Under the pieces are notes generated by a model, which worked only from the letters and a program-made list of their open reading frames with translations, made no database searches and was not told the DNA's origin. Below, piece by piece: positions 1 to 9,801 of a stretch of DNA of 64,000 nucleotides. Source of the stretch: Luteithermobacter gelatinilyticus (GTDB lineage Bacteria > Pseudomonadota > Alphaproteobacteria > Sphingomonadales > Emcibacteraceae); assembly GCF_005849285.1 (NCBI RefSeq), contig NZ_CP040517.1:2982501-3046500 (forward strand). The letters run 5' to 3'. Within the stretch, counting starts at the first letter, position 1, and each line of letters begins with the position of its first letter. Both the position numbers and the translations under genes were made by a program.

Positions 1-1462
1 TGTCCAGATCGGGGGCAAAATAGCGGTCCTGATCATAAAACGCCACCTCTTCCCGGATGATCTGGTGAAACTTCTGGAGCGCGGGCGAGGTTTTCAGCGG
101 ATGCAGCAGATCAATGCCCTGCACCGCCGCCAGAAGCTCGATGCCCACTACCGTTGCCGCATTGCGGGCCATGTCATGAAGCCGGCGCGCACCAAAGGTG
201 GCCATGCTTACATGATCTTCCTGATTGGCGGAGGTGGGCAGGCTGTCCACGCTGGAGGGATGGCTCAGGGTCTTGTTTTCCGACACCAGCGCCGCTGCGG
301 TCACCTGGGCGATCATGAACCCGGAATTGAGCCCGCTGTCCTGCACCAAAAAGGCAGGCAGGCCGCTCATTTTGGGATCCACCAGAATGGCAAGCCGGCG
401 TTCCGACAGCGCGGCAATCTCGGATATGGCCATGGCGAGAATATCGGCGGCGAAGGCCACCGGTTCGGCATGAAAATTGCCCCCGGAGATCACGTCCCCC
501 TGTTCGGGGAAGATCAGCGGGTTGTCGGTCACCGCATCCGCTTCGCACAGCAGGGTCGCCGCGGCCTGACGGATCAGGTCCAGCGCCGCCCCCATCACCT
601 GCGGCTGGCAACGCAGGGAATAGGGATCCTGCACTTTCTTGCAATTTTGGTGCGAGGCGAGAATCCCACTGCCCTCCAGCAATACCGGATAAAGCGGCGC
701 CACGTCGATCTGCCCCGGCTGACGGCGCGCGGCATGGATGCGCCCGTCAAAGGGCGCGATGCTGCCCTTCAGCGCATCAATGCTCATGGCCCCCGCCACC
801 ACCGCTGCGGCAAACACATCCTCAATCATAAACAAAGCCTTAAGCGCCAGGGCCGTTGAGACTTGTGTGCCGTTGAGCAGCGCCAGGCCCTCCTTGGCCG
901 CGAGGTTCAGGGGTTTCAAACCGGTCTTGTCCAGCGCTACCGGCGCCGGGAGTTTTTCGCCCTCAAGATAAATATGACCATATCCCATCAGCGCCGCCGT
1001 GAGATGCGCCAGCGGCGCCAGGTCCCCCGACGCGCCGACGGACCCTTTTTCCGGAATGGCGGCGACCAGGCCGGCATTGTTAAAGTCTATCAGAGCGCGC
1101 ACCACCTCCGGTCGCACGCCGGACAGACCCTGCGACAGGCTGGAAATCTTCAAGGCGATAATCAGCCGCACCACCTCTTCCGGCAGGTCCTTCCCCACAC
1201 CGCAACTGTGGGACAGCACCAGATTTCTCTGCAACTCTTCCAACTGGTCTTTGGGGATTCCTGTATGGGCCAGAAGGCCGAAACCGGTATTGATGCCATA
1301 GGCGGTTTTGTCTTCTGCGATGATTTTTTCCACCACCGCGCGGGATTTTTCGATCCGTTGCCAAGCCCCGTCCTCAAGTTTAAGATGATGGGTTTCCTGA
1401 GAAAGACGGCGTAGATCCGCCAGGGTGAGATCTCCGGGGCGCAGGATAAATTCTGAGGTCAT
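1..1462 (-). CDS. hutH: histidine ammonia-lyase (partial, runs off left edge)
   Basis: Catalyses non-oxidative deamination of L-histidine to urocanate, the first step of histidine degradation, in the cytoplasm. The frame opens at the ATG at 1460-1462 ([13 protein letters not shown]) and stays open to base 1, so about 487 residues are present and the C-terminal end lies outside the window. The Ala-Ser-Gly triad that forms the MIO electrophile is present in [14 protein letters not shown], as is the lyase stretch GLALLNGTQ. The start lies 4 bases after the hutU stop, so the two are almost certainly co-transcribed as hutF-hutC-hutU-hutH. Visible sequence, motif and operon context all agree; the only gap is the missing C-terminus. 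Confidence 0.96.
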   Translation of the reverse strand, partial: MTSEFILRPGDLTLADLRRLSQETHHLKLEDGAWQRIEKSRAVVEKIIAEDKTAYGINTGFGLLAHTGIPKDQLEELQRNLVLSHSCGVGKDLPEEVVRLIIALKISSLSQGLSGVRPEVVRALIDFNNAGLVAAIPEKGSVGASGDLAPLAHLTAALMGYGHIYLEGEKLPAPVALDKTGLKPLNLAAKEGLALLNGTQVSTALALKALFMIEDVFAAAVVAGAMSIDALKGSIAPFDGRIHAARRQPGQIDVAPLYPVLLEGSGILASHQNCKKVQDPYSLRCQPQVMGAALDLIRQAAATLLCEADAVTDNPLIFPEQGDVISGGNFHAEPVAFAADILAMAISEIAALSERRLAILVDPKMSGLPAFLVQDSGLNSGFMIAQVTAAALVSENKTLSHPSSVDSLPTSANQEDHVSMATFGARRLHDMARNAATVVGIELLAAVQGIDLLHPLKTSPALQKFHQIIREEVAFYDQDRYFAPDLD

Positions 1463-1466
1463 GATG

Positions 1467-3140
1467 TCATTCCCCCTCATTTAACATCGGCAGATTCAGA
1501 TGATGTTCACGGGCACACTCACGGGCAATGTCATAGCCCGCATCCGCATGACGCATCACACCGGTGGCCGGATCATTCCACAACACCCGCGCAATGCGTC
1601 GGGCCGCCGCCTCGGTGCCGTCGCACAGCACCACCATGCCCGCATGCTGTGAAAAGCCCATGCCGACACCGCCACCGTGATGCAGGCTGACCCAGGTAGC
1701 TCCGCTCGCCGTATTCAACAGCGCATTGAGCAGCGGCCAGTCGGACACTGCATCCGAACCGTCCTTCATGGCTTCGGTTTCCCGGTTGGGGCTCGCCACC
1801 GAGCCACTGTCCAGATGGTCGCGGCCAATCACCACCGGCGCCTTCAGTTCTCCGGACCTCACCATGTCGTTAAAGGCCAGACCCAGCCGGTGCCGCTCGC
1901 CAAGCCCGACCCAGCAGATCCGCGCCGGCAGCCCCTGGAACTGGATGCGTTCCCGGGCCATGTCCAGCCAGTTATGCAGGTGTTTGTGGTCCGGCAGCAG
2001 TTCCTTGACCATCTGGTCAGTTTTGTAAATATCCTCCGGATCGCCGCTCAGGGCCGCCCAGCGGAACGGCCCGATGCCCCGGCAGAACAGCGGCCGCACG
2101 TAGGCCGGCACAAATCCCGGAAAGGCAAAAGCGTCCGTCACCCCTTCCTCAAACGCCATCTGGCGGATGTTGTTGCCATAATCAAAAGTGGGCACGCCCA
2201 TTTTATGGTAGGCCAGCATGGCTTCCACATGCCGGGCCATGGACCGGCGCGCCGCCGCCGCCGTACCCTTGGGATCTCGCGCGCGGCGCTGGTCCCATTC
2301 CTCTACACTCCAGCCAATGGGAAGGTATCCATTAACCGGGTCATGGGCCGAGGTCTGATCGGTCACCGCATCCGGGCGGATGCCGCGTTCCACCATTTCG
2401 GGCATGATCTCGGCCGCATTGCCCAAAAGTCCGACAGAAACGGCGTCGCCCCGCTCGGTGGCCTCCCTGATGAGTTGCATGGCCTCGTCGAGGCTGTCGG
2501 CCCGGCGGTCCAGATAGCCGGTGCGCAGCCGGAAGTCGATGCGGTCAGAGCGGCATTCGATAGCCAATATGCTGGCGCCCGCCATGGTGGCGGCCAAAGG
2601 CTGCGCCCCGCCCATGCCGCCAAGCCCGGCGGTCAGGATCCATTTCCCCTTGAGATCTCCGCCATAGGACTGCCGGCCCATTTCCACAAAGGTCTCATAG
2701 GTGCCCTGCACGATCCCTTGGGAGCCGATATAGATCCAGCTTCCCGCCGTCATCTGGCCATACATCATCAAGCCCTTGCGATCCAGGTCGTTAAAATGAT
2801 CCCAGGTGGCCCAGTGCGGCACCAGATTGCTGTTGGCGATCAGCACCCGCGGGGCATTTTCATGGGTGCGGAAGATGCCCACCGGCTTGCCGGATTGCAC
2901 CAGCAGGGTTTCATCCTCTTCCAGATTTTTCAGGCTGTCCACAATACGGTCAAAACACTCCCAGTTCCGGGCCGCCTTGCCAATACCGCCATAAACCACC
3001 AGGTCCTCCGGATGTTCGGCCACATCCGGGTCCAGATTATTCATCAGCATGCGCAGTGGCGCCTCCGCCGCCCAGTGTTTTGCGTTGAGTTCTGGGCCGG
3101 TTGGAGCCTTGATCACTCTCGTATTCTGTTGCGTCATCAT
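1467..3140 (-). CDS. hutU: urocanate hydratase
   Basis: Converts urocanate to 4-imidazolone-5-propionate, the second step of histidine degradation, using tightly bound NAD+ as the electrophile. The protein is 557 aa, normal for the family, and carries the family signatures [35 protein letters not shown] (NAD+-binding glycine-rich loop) and the C-terminal [16 protein letters not shown] second Met follows the first (MMTQQN), so the start could be one codon later. It lies between hutC and hutH. A HutC-type operator sits immediately upstream of the start (3147-3160), so this gene probably has its own regulated promoter. Confidence 0.97.
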   Translation of the reverse strand: MMTQQNTRVIKAPTGPELNAKHWAAEAPLRMLMNNLDPDVAEHPEDLVVYGGIGKAARNWECFDRIVDSLKNLEEDETLLVQSGKPVGIFRTHENAPRVLIANSNLVPHWATWDHFNDLDRKGLMMYGQMTAGSWIYIGSQGIVQGTYETFVEMGRQSYGGDLKGKWILTAGLGGMGGAQPLAATMAGASILAIECRSDRIDFRLRTGYLDRRADSLDEAMQLIREATERGDAVSVGLLGNAAEIMPEMVERGIRPDAVTDQTSAHDPVNGYLPIGWSVEEWDQRRARDPKGTAAAARRSMARHVEAMLAYHKMGVPTFDYGNNIRQMAFEEGVTDAFAFPGFVPAYVRPLFCRGIGPFRWAALSGDPEDIYKTDQMVKELLPDHKHLHNWLDMARERIQFQGLPARICWVGLGERHRLGLAFNDMVRSGELKAPVVIGRDHLDSGSVASPNRETEAMKDGSDAVSDWPLLNALLNTASGATWVSLHHGGGVGMGFSQHAGMVVLCDGTEAAARRIARVLWNDPATGVMRHADAGYDIARECAREHHLNLPMLNEGE

Positions 3141-3146
3141 TCTATA

Positions 3147-3160
3147 CCTGTCTATACAAG
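3147..3160. promoter_or_regulatory. HutC operator candidate upstream of hutU
   Basis: On the minus strand this reads CTTGTATAGACAGG, ending 6 bases before the hutU start codon. It matches the site between hutF and hutI (5398-5411, CTTGTATAGACAAG) at 13 of 14 positions. HutC-family GntR repressors bind TGTATATACA-like palindromes and respond to urocanate, and hutC is the adjacent gene. The site assignment is seen by comparison; binding is inferred. Confidence 0.7.
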
Positions 3161-3244
3161 ATTAATTAAAAATATTGATTTATCGTCCCCCGTTTCGTGA
3201 TCCAGTTCATAAAAACCTCACCACAAAACCTGGGAGCAGAGCAC

Positions 3245-3967
3245 TTAAGGGGTAAATTTTCCCGATAACTCGTAACGGTTGCCGGGATGATACAGACTCG
3301 CAATGGTCGCCACCTGATCATGGGACCACGTCCGCCGTTCAATCAGCAGGCACGGCTCATCCGCGTCCATGCAAAGCTGGGCGCGTATCTCCGCCGAGGG
3401 CTGTACAGCCCGCACCACATGTTCCGCCTGCAACAGCGGAGCTTCGGTGATCAGATATTCATAAGGCGTGATACGGGTAAAATCTTGCTCAAGATAGCCA
3501 GGAACCACCGTTGCATTGACAAACCGGTCTTCCAGCTGGATGGGTTGCCCCTGTTCTTCGTGAAGAATCAGGGAATGAAACACCTCTGTGCCGACCTCCA
3601 GCCCCATGGCCTGCGCCGTATGGGGGTCGGCCTGGGTTTTTTCAAGCGCCAGGACCTGGGCAGAATAGTGATGTCCCCGGTTGCGGACCTCATCGGCGAT
3701 ATTGTGAATTTCCAGAGGGTGGCTGCGGGCCTTGAGATCGGCCACAAAGGTGCCAACCCCGGCCAGACGTTCAAGGTATCCTTCGTCGGTGAGCTCCCGC
3801 AAGGCCCGGTTGGTGGTCATGCGCGAAACGCCGAACTGCTTCACCAGGTCATTTTCGGACGGCACCCGCATGCCTGGCGCCCAGTCCCCCGCCCGGATGC
3901 GCTCCAGAATATGATTCTTGATTTTCCTATATAACGGAGCGGCAGCCACCGCGCTTCTGTTGCTCAT
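3245..3967 (-). CDS. hutC: histidine utilization repressor, GntR family
   Basis: Transcriptional repressor of the hut genes, expected to release DNA on binding urocanate. The 240-aa protein has an N-terminal winged helix (about residues 12-80: LYRKIKNHILERIRAGDWAP, then PSENDLVKQFGVSRMTTNRALRELTDEGYLERLAGVGTFV), the GntR hallmark. A UTRA ligand-binding domain follows (about 95-235, with LEDRFVNATVVPGYLEQDF and the C-terminal IERRTWSHDQVATIASLYHPGNRYEL). It lies between hutF and hutU in the same direction. Two matching palindromes upstream of hutU and between hutF and hutI are the obvious targets, so it likely regulates its own operon as well. Confidence 0.93.
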   Translation of the reverse strand: MSNRSAVAAAPLYRKIKNHILERIRAGDWAPGMRVPSENDLVKQFGVSRMTTNRALRELTDEGYLERLAGVGTFVADLKARSHPLEIHNIADEVRNRGHHYSAQVLALEKTQADPHTAQAMGLEVGTEVFHSLILHEEQGQPIQLEDRFVNATVVPGYLEQDFTRITPYEYLITEAPLLQAEHVVRAVQPSAEIRAQLCMDADEPCLLIERRTWSHDQVATIASLYHPGNRYELSGKFTP

Positions 3968-4007
3968 GCTGTTTTCTCGTCCTTTGGTTGACTTTTATCC
4001 GGACTCT

Positions 4008-5378
4008 TTATCCGGACTTTGGCGCCGCCAGAAGTTTTTCCATGGTCGCCCGGAAATTCCGGACAATATCGTCTTCCACTTTGTGGCGGCCATCGCGGAT
4101 GATCCACTGTCCGCGCACCATAACATCCTTAATGACCGGCGTCGTCCCGTTAAAGACAAAACTGTCGATCAAGGCCTCATCGGGACATCCCGCAAAAGCG
4201 GGGGCTTCCGGATCAAGAATCATCAGATCGGCCCGCTGACCCACGGCAAGCGCGCCTGTCTTCAAACCGCTGGCCCGGGCACCGCCCATCAGCGCTGCCC
4301 GCAACAGCCGTTCCCCCGTATGAGGCGTCTGCACACTGGCGGCAAGATTGCGGTGACGATACCAGAGCCGCTGGCCATATTCCAGCCAGCGCAACTCTTC
4401 CCGAAGATCGCGGCTGACATGGCTGTCCGAACCAATGGCGATGCACCCGCCGTCCTCCAGATAATCGGCCAACGGGAACAACCCATCTCCCAGATTGGCT
4501 TCCGTCGTGGGGCACAGGCCCGCCACCGCGCCACTTTGCGCCAGCTTTTGCCGCTCACCACTGTCCAGGTGGGTCGCATGCACCAGGCACCAGCGTTCGT
4601 CCACTTCCACATGGCTCATCAGATAATCCACCGGACGCTGGCCGCACCATAGCCGGCAGTCCTCCACCTCCTTGACCTGTTCGGCGATATGAATGTGGCG
4701 AACCGCCTCGGGGGCGAAATTTTCCATCTCCCGCAGAGCGTCCAGGGGCACAGCGCGCAGGCTGTGAAATGCGAGGCCCAAGGACTGGTTATCGCCCAGT
4801 CGTGCTTTCAGACTGGCCCAGAGTGTTGCGTAAGCCTCAGGATCAAGCGCGAACCGCCTTTGTTCCGGCAGCAGGCCGCTGGCGCCAAACCCGCTGGTCA
4901 TATACATCACCGGCAGCAGCGTGAGCGCCAGCCCCACCTCCGCCGCCGCCCGCATTAACGACAGGGACAGCTCCGCCGGATCGTCATAAACCACACCCCC
5001 CGGCTGGTGATGCAGGTAATGAAATTCGCAAACCCCGCCATATCCGCCTTTGGCCAGTTCAAGATAAAGCCCGCGGGCCAGATGATACAGGTCTTCCGGA
5101 TTGATTCGGCCGGCAAAATGATACATTAACTGCCGCCAAGTCCAGAAGCTGTCCTGTGTGGACGCCCGGTATTCCGCAAGCCCCGCCATGGCCCGCTGGA
5201 ACGCATGGGAATGACAATTGATCACCGTCGGCAAGGCATATCCCCTGATTCGCCGACCGCGGGAATTTTCCACGCTGGCCTGTATCTTGGTAATATGGCC
5301 ACGCGCATCCAGTTCCAGCAGGACATTGTCCCGCCAGCCTTCTTCCAAATAGGCTTTTTGCAGTATAATCTGCGTCAT
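4008..5378 (-). CDS. hutF: formimidoylglutamate deiminase
   Basis: Hydrolyses N-formimidoyl-L-glutamate to N-formyl-L-glutamate and ammonia, which marks the five-step HutF/HutG branch of histidine degradation rather than the HutE or HutG formiminohydrolase route. The 456-aa protein is an amidohydrolase-superfamily enzyme. It has the metal-binding NCHSHAFQRAMAG (residues about 56-68), FHSLRAVP, HIHIAEQ and VHATHLD, and the distal Asp region IGSDSHVSRDL. It is the first gene of the minus-strand hut operon and is divergent from hutI across a 91-bp region with a HutC operator. No hutG is visible; it may lie left of the window. A 12-bp direct repeat (3994-4018) overlaps its stop codon. Confidence 0.94.
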   Translation of the reverse strand: MTQIILQKAYLEEGWRDNVLLELDARGHITKIQASVENSRGRRIRGYALPTVINCHSHAFQRAMAGLAEYRASTQDSFWTWRQLMYHFAGRINPEDLYHLARGLYLELAKGGYGGVCEFHYLHHQPGGVVYDDPAELSLSLMRAAAEVGLALTLLPVMYMTSGFGASGLLPEQRRFALDPEAYATLWASLKARLGDNQSLGLAFHSLRAVPLDALREMENFAPEAVRHIHIAEQVKEVEDCRLWCGQRPVDYLMSHVEVDERWCLVHATHLDSGERQKLAQSGAVAGLCPTTEANLGDGLFPLADYLEDGGCIAIGSDSHVSRDLREELRWLEYGQRLWYRHRNLAASVQTPHTGERLLRAALMGGARASGLKTGALAVGQRADLMILDPEAPAFAGCPDEALIDSFVFNGTTPVIKDVMVRGQWIIRDGRHKVEDDIVRNFRATMEKLLAAPKSG

Positions 5379-5397
5379 CGCTCACCAGTTATCATAA

Positions 5398-5411
5398 CTT
5401 GTATAGACAAG
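5398..5411. promoter_or_regulatory. HutC operator candidate between hutF and hutI
   Basis: The sequence CTTGTATAGACAAG is a near-perfect palindrome (CTTGT/ACAAG arms) placed 20 bases before the hutF start and about 60 before hutI, so one bound repressor could control both divergent promoters. The same motif precedes hutU. Similarity between the two sites is seen directly; repressor identity follows from the neighbouring hutC. Confidence 0.75.
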
Positions 5412-5469
5412 TTAAGTCTAGATCACTTATAGTCAAAGTCAATACAGAAAAATGAAAAAGGATTCTATC

Positions 5470-6705
5470 ATGCCGGACGATACCACATCCAATATGATCT
5501 GGGAAAATGCCACGCTTCTGACGCTCTGTGATAATGGCGCCCCTTACGGACGGATTGATGATGGGGCACTGGTCATCCAGGATGGCCTCATCGCCTGGGC
5601 AGGACCCCGCGCCGAGCTGCCGTCGCCGTTTTCAGGCCTTGCGCGGCGGGATTGTGGCGGGCGATACATAACCCCAGGCCTGATCGACTGTCACACCCAT
5701 CTGGTCTATGGCGGCGCACGCATTGATGAATTTGAACAACGCCTGGCCGGGGTTCGTTATGAAGACATCGCCCACGCGGGAGGCGGCATCCTGTCCACCG
5801 TTCGGGCCACTCGCGAAACACCGGAAGACCAGCTATATAAGACCGCCGCAACGCGCCTTAAGCAGATGATCCGGCATGGCGTAACCACAATCGAGATCAA
5901 GTCTGGATACGGGCTTGATACGGAAAGCGAGATGAAAATTCTGAGGGTGGCCCGGCGACTGGGACAGGACTTGCCGGTAGATGCAAGCGTCACCTTTCTG
6001 GGGGCCCATGCTCTGCCGCCGGAATATAAAGATAACCGTCAGGGATATATTGACCTGATTTGCGACGAAATGCTGTCCCGCATCGCCGAGGACAAACTGG
6101 CCGATGCCGTGGACGGATATTGTGAGAAAGTGGGCTTCAGCGCCGCTGAAATGGACCAGGTCTTTCAGGCGGCCACCCGCCTTGGCCTGAAGGTCAAACT
6201 TCACGCGGAGCAGTTGTCCAATTGTCATGGGGCAATTCTCGCCGCCCGCCACAAGGCGCTGTCCGCCGATCATCTGGAATATCTGGACGAGGCCGGTGTC
6301 GACGCGTTGGCCAGCGCCGGCATGGTGGCCGTACTTTTGCCGGGGGCCTATTATTTCCTGAAAGAAACCCAGAAGCCGCCCGTGGGCCTGTTGCGGCGCT
6401 ACAATGTGCCCATGGCCATCGCCACGGATCACAATCCGGGCACATCCCCGGCTCTGTCGCTGCCTTTGATGATGAATATGGCCTGCATCCTGTGGGGACT
6501 GACCCCGGAAGAAGCCCTCACCGGCGTTACCCATCATGCCGCGCGCGCCCTGGGAATGGCGGATCGGGGCCGCCTCGATCCCGGCCAGAAGGCGGATTTT
6601 GTCCTGTGGGACATCGGCCATCCCGCGGAACTCGCCTATCAGATCGGCGGCAATGCCTGCGCCGGCGTCATCAAGGCAGGTCGGGAACTGGACCTTGGGG
6701 ATTAG
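5470..6705 (+). CDS. hutI: imidazolonepropionase
   Basis: Hydrolyses 4-imidazolone-5-propionate to N-formimidoyl-L-glutamate, the third step of histidine degradation. The protein is 411 aa from the chosen start and carries the amidohydrolase metal site CHTHLVYGG, the substrate loop YEDIAHAGGGILSTVRATRE, the KLHAEQLSN and SADHLEY metal ligands and the late Asp in IATDHNPGTSP. The ATG at 5470 is preferred because AAAAAGGA lies 7-8 bases upstream; an in-frame ATG at 5452 has no ribosome binding site and would add MKKDSI. It is divergent from hutF and convergent with the following synthetase gene. Confidence 0.96.
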   Translation: MPDDTTSNMIWENATLLTLCDNGAPYGRIDDGALVIQDGLIAWAGPRAELPSPFSGLARRDCGGRYITPGLIDCHTHLVYGGARIDEFEQRLAGVRYEDIAHAGGGILSTVRATRETPEDQLYKTAATRLKQMIRHGVTTIEIKSGYGLDTESEMKILRVARRLGQDLPVDASVTFLGAHALPPEYKDNRQGYIDLICDEMLSRIAEDKLADAVDGYCEKVGFSAAEMDQVFQAATRLGLKVKLHAEQLSNCHGAILAARHKALSADHLEYLDEAGVDALASAGMVAVLLPGAYYFLKETQKPPVGLLRRYNVPMAIATDHNPGTSPALSLPLMMNMACILWGLTPEEALTGVTHHAARALGMADRGRLDPGQKADFVLWDIGHPAELAYQIGGNACAGVIKAGRELDLGD

Positions 6706-6719
6706 GTCTCTTTCGCGGT

Positions 6720-8111
6720 TCAGAAAATCGCAAGATAACTGTCATATTCCAGGCTGGTTACCGTACGGCCAAGACGGGCCAGTTCCTGTTCCTTGGTCAG
6801 CAGATACCAGGTGACAAAATCCTCCCCGAAATAATCCCGCACCAGGGAAGACCCCCCAAACCGCTCAAAAGCCCGCACCCAGGTGTCGGGCAGGATCATG
6901 GCGCTGCCGTCATGATCCTTTGTGGCATAGGCGTTGCCGTCCACCGGCGGGGCGGCCTTGAGTTTCCGGCTCAGCCCGTGATGCACCCCGGCCAGAATCG
7001 CCGCCAGCACCAGATAGGGATTGGCATCCGCCCCGGCCAGGCGGTGCTCGATGCGCCGCGAGGCGGGAGCGCCGGAAGGAATACGCAGCGCCGTGGTGCG
7101 GTTGTCATAGCCCCAGTCCGGCGTGATGGGCGCATGGGCGCCCGGCTGGAACCGGCGGTAACTGTTGATATTGGGTGCAAAAACGGCCATGAAGTCGGCC
7201 ATGCTGGCCGCAAGTCCCGCCACCGCATGACGCAGCGCCGGACTGCCGTCTTCCCCACCATTATCAAAAATATTGCACCCGTCCTGATCCAGCAAGCTGA
7301 TATGGACATGGAATCCGTTACCGGAAAGTTCCATAAAGGGTTTGGCCATAAAAGACGCCAGCAGATCGTGACGGCGCGCCATAGTCTTGATCGCCCGTTT
7401 CATCATAATCGCCTGATCCGCCGCCCGCCGCACATCCGGCTGATGATGAAGATTGATCTCAAACTGGCCGGGTGAGGCTTCCTTGACAATCGTATCCACC
7501 GGCAGGCCCTGCCCTTCACAGGCGATTCTCATGTCATTCAGGACATCGGTATAGTGGGACAATACGTCAATCCCATAGGTTTGGGCCCCGATCAGACCCG
7601 AGGGGGTCTGCGGCCCGGCATGGGCAGATGACGGGACCGCGGAACTCCCCGGCGTTCTGTCCAGAAGATAAAATTCCAGTTCCGCCGCCACCACAGGCGT
7701 AAGCCCTAGTGCCGCCAGACGTTCCAGTTGCCGCTGGAGCACCCCTTGCGGGTCATAAGGCAGAACAGCGCCTCTAGTATCATGCATTGTGGTGAGCACC
7801 TGCGCCGCCGGGGTCTGCGACCAGGGCACGCGAACCAAACTGCCGGCCACGGGATGGCAGTATCCGTCCGGATCCCCCTTGGCAAACACCAGTTTATCAA
7901 TGTCATTGCCCCAAACATCCAGCGCCAGCGTAGTCTGCGGCAGTTTCACCTGCCCGGCGCAGAGTTTCGCCAGTCCTGCTGGCGTGATCCATTTGCCGCG
8001 TAGAATGCCGTTCATGTCTGGCTGCAACACTTCGATCACTTCGAGGTCTTTGTGGGTCTCAAGAAAGGTTTCCGCGTCCTGGCTGGTCAGATATCGTGGA
8101 GTAGTGTTCAT
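6720..8111 (-). CDS. glutamine synthetase family protein (gamma-glutamyl amine ligase-like)
   Basis: ATP-dependent ligase of the glutamine synthetase fold. Likely reaction: glutamate plus an amine to a gamma-glutamyl amide, as in PuuA-type gamma-glutamylpolyamine synthetases. The 463-aa protein has the beta-grasp N-domain (about 20-120, with QPDMNGILRGKWITP) and the catalytic domain with AELEFYLLDRTPG (metal-binding Glu), EASPGQFEINL, NGFHVHISLLDQDG and the ATP-site NRTTALRIP followed by RRIEHRLAGADANPYL. It lacks the Tyr-adenylylation context of GlnA-I. It converges with hutI and stands next to the hut operon, which might hint at an amine derived from amino acid breakdown, but the substrate cannot be read from sequence. 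The family call is firm; the specific substrate is not. Confidence 0.85.
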   Translation of the reverse strand: MNTTPRYLTSQDAETFLETHKDLEVIEVLQPDMNGILRGKWITPAGLAKLCAGQVKLPQTTLALDVWGNDIDKLVFAKGDPDGYCHPVAGSLVRVPWSQTPAAQVLTTMHDTRGAVLPYDPQGVLQRQLERLAALGLTPVVAAELEFYLLDRTPGSSAVPSSAHAGPQTPSGLIGAQTYGIDVLSHYTDVLNDMRIACEGQGLPVDTIVKEASPGQFEINLHHQPDVRRAADQAIMMKRAIKTMARRHDLLASFMAKPFMELSGNGFHVHISLLDQDGCNIFDNGGEDGSPALRHAVAGLAASMADFMAVFAPNINSYRRFQPGAHAPITPDWGYDNRTTALRIPSGAPASRRIEHRLAGADANPYLVLAAILAGVHHGLSRKLKAAPPVDGNAYATKDHDGSAMILPDTWVRAFERFGGSSLVRDYFGEDFVTWYLLTKEQELARLGRTVTSLEYDSYLAIF

Positions 8112-8292
8112 GGGCGTTCCTGTGTTTTGTCATCCGGTGCTCTCTCTTGATTAAGCATATTTTTCAGCTTTTTGCAATTTGTGATCACATTTTTATGTTT
8201 TTTCTGATGCCGTCGAGCGGGCAGAGCTTAGGGATTTTCTTGTAAAGGCATGCCCTGACAGGGCTCCCGCCGGTGCATCAAAAAAACCCGAC

Positions 8293-8344
8293 ACAGAAAA
8301 TTCATCAAAAAAGAGCCGCTTCTGTCTTTTTTTTCTGGAGTCAA
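8293..8344 (+). terminator. weak terminator or attenuator-like hairpin in the mgtE leader
   Basis: ACAGAA (8293-8298) can pair with TTCTGT (8330-8335), followed after one C by eight Ts. The stem is only six pairs with a loop of about 31 bases, so it is weak, but its place 60 bases before mgtE would suit conditional termination in a leader. The rest of the 291-bp gap (8112-8402) shows no M-box riboswitch features that I can recognise. Confidence 0.25.
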
Positions 8345-8402
8345 CTATGGTAAAGGCAAACTCATTTTAAAAAAATCCCGTCAAACCAAGGAGCAGGAGC
8401 TG

Positions 8403-9776
8403 ATGGAGTCCCACCCCGCCGATACCATAATCCAGGACCGCCCGTGGGAAAGGCTGAATGAGCTGGTAGAGGCCGGAGACATTGACGCCATTGCCGGCTT
8501 CCTGTCAAACCAGCCGCCCAGCGAGGCCGTGCGCGCCTTTCTTCACCTGGATGCTGACACACGCCAGCAACTGATGACTGTCCTGCCGGCGGAGGTGGCG
8601 GCGGATCTGTTGGAAGAACTGCCCGACGAAACGCTGGTCAATGTCATGGACAGCCTGTCAGCAGACGTGGCCGCGCCGATTGTGGAAGAGCTTTATTCCG
8701 ATGAACAGGCCGACCTGCTGGGGGAAATGGACAAGGAAAAGGCTGAAGCCATCCTTGCGGAAATGGATCCCGAGGCTGCCGAAGACGCCCGCCGTCTGGT
8801 GACTTATGATCCAGAAACCGCCGGCGGGTTGATGATGTCGGAGGTGTTCTGTTTTCCCCACACCGCCACGGTGGCCGATGTGTTGAAACGACTCACCTCC
8901 GAAGATGAGGATTTTGAAAGATACCGGGGGCAGCACCCTTATGTGGTGGATGAAGACGGCCGGCTGGTCGGTGTGGTCTCCCTGCGCAACCTTTTGCTGT
9001 CGCGCAAATCTGTCCGGCTGGAAAATATCATGACCCCACCTTTGGCGCTGAAGGCGGAGGCGCCTATCGACGAGGTGGAGGATTATTTTGACGCCCATTC
9101 TTTTCTTGGGGCGCCGGTGGTGGATGAGCAAGGCCGTCTGCTGGGGGTGATTTCCCGCGATGCCTTCAGTTACGCCATTCGCGAGCGCGCCGACGCCACC
9201 AGCCGGAAGATGCAGGGGGTTCTGGATGACGAACTGCGGACCATGCCGACCCTGACCCGCGCCCGGCGGCGCCTGTCCTGGCTCAGCATCAATATTGTGC
9301 TGAACGTGATCGCCGCCAGCGTCATCGCGCTGAATCAGGAGACGCTGGCCTCGGTCATCGCGCTGGCCGTATTCCTGCCGATTGTATCGGATATGAGCGG
9401 ATGTTCCGGCAACCAAGCGGTGGCCGTCAGTCTGCGGGAACTGGCGCTTGGCGTGGTCAAGCCGCTGGACCTGATGAAGGTATTGTATAAGGAAGCCGTC
9501 GTGGGGTTGATCAACGGAGCGGTGCTGGGCTTCCTGATTGCGGCTGTGGCCTGGGGCTGGAAAGGCAATCCCTGGCTCGGTCTTGTCGTGGGGCTGGCGC
9601 TGGGATTGAACACGATCATTGCCGTCTCTATTGGCGGCACAGTGCCGCTAATTTTGAAAAAATACGGGGCCGACCCGGCCGTGGCCTCCGGCCCGATTCT
9701 GACCACGGTAACAGATATGGTCGGGTTTTTCCTGGTGCTGAGTCTGGCCAGCCTGGCCATGCCCCTGCTGGTCTGA
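8403..9776 (+). CDS. mgtE: magnesium transporter MgtE
   Basis: Mg2+-selective channel/transporter of the inner membrane, gated by cytoplasmic Mg2+. The 457-aa protein has the complete MgtE order. First is an acidic helical N-domain (about 25-130, with repeated DLLEELPDETLVNVMDSL and EMDKEKAEAILAEMDPEAAEDARRL-type turns). Next is a CBS pair (about 135-260, including MTPPLALKAEAPIDEVEDYF). The C-terminal membrane domain (about 290-457) has five hydrophobic segments and the pore-region signature FLPIVSDMSGCSGNQA. AAGGAG lies 8 bases or so before the ATG. The asparaginase gene follows after 25 bases and may be co-transcribed. Confidence 0.95.
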   Translation: MESHPADTIIQDRPWERLNELVEAGDIDAIAGFLSNQPPSEAVRAFLHLDADTRQQLMTVLPAEVAADLLEELPDETLVNVMDSLSADVAAPIVEELYSDEQADLLGEMDKEKAEAILAEMDPEAAEDARRLVTYDPETAGGLMMSEVFCFPHTATVADVLKRLTSEDEDFERYRGQHPYVVDEDGRLVGVVSLRNLLLSRKSVRLENIMTPPLALKAEAPIDEVEDYFDAHSFLGAPVVDEQGRLLGVISRDAFSYAIRERADATSRKMQGVLDDELRTMPTLTRARRRLSWLSINIVLNVIAASVIALNQETLASVIALAVFLPIVSDMSGCSGNQAVAVSLRELALGVVKPLDLMKVLYKEAVVGLINGAVLGFLIAAVAWGWKGNPWLGLVVGLALGLNTIIAVSIGGTVPLILKKYGADPAVASGPILTTVTDMVGFFLVLSLASLAMPLLV

Positions 9777-9801
9777 CGGTTGTATGAGAAAGGTCACCAA
9801 T

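Noticed and set aside
8112-8402. Possible Mg2+ riboswitch before mgtE
   Set aside because: I could not find the conserved M-box core; only a weak hairpin with a T tract is seen.
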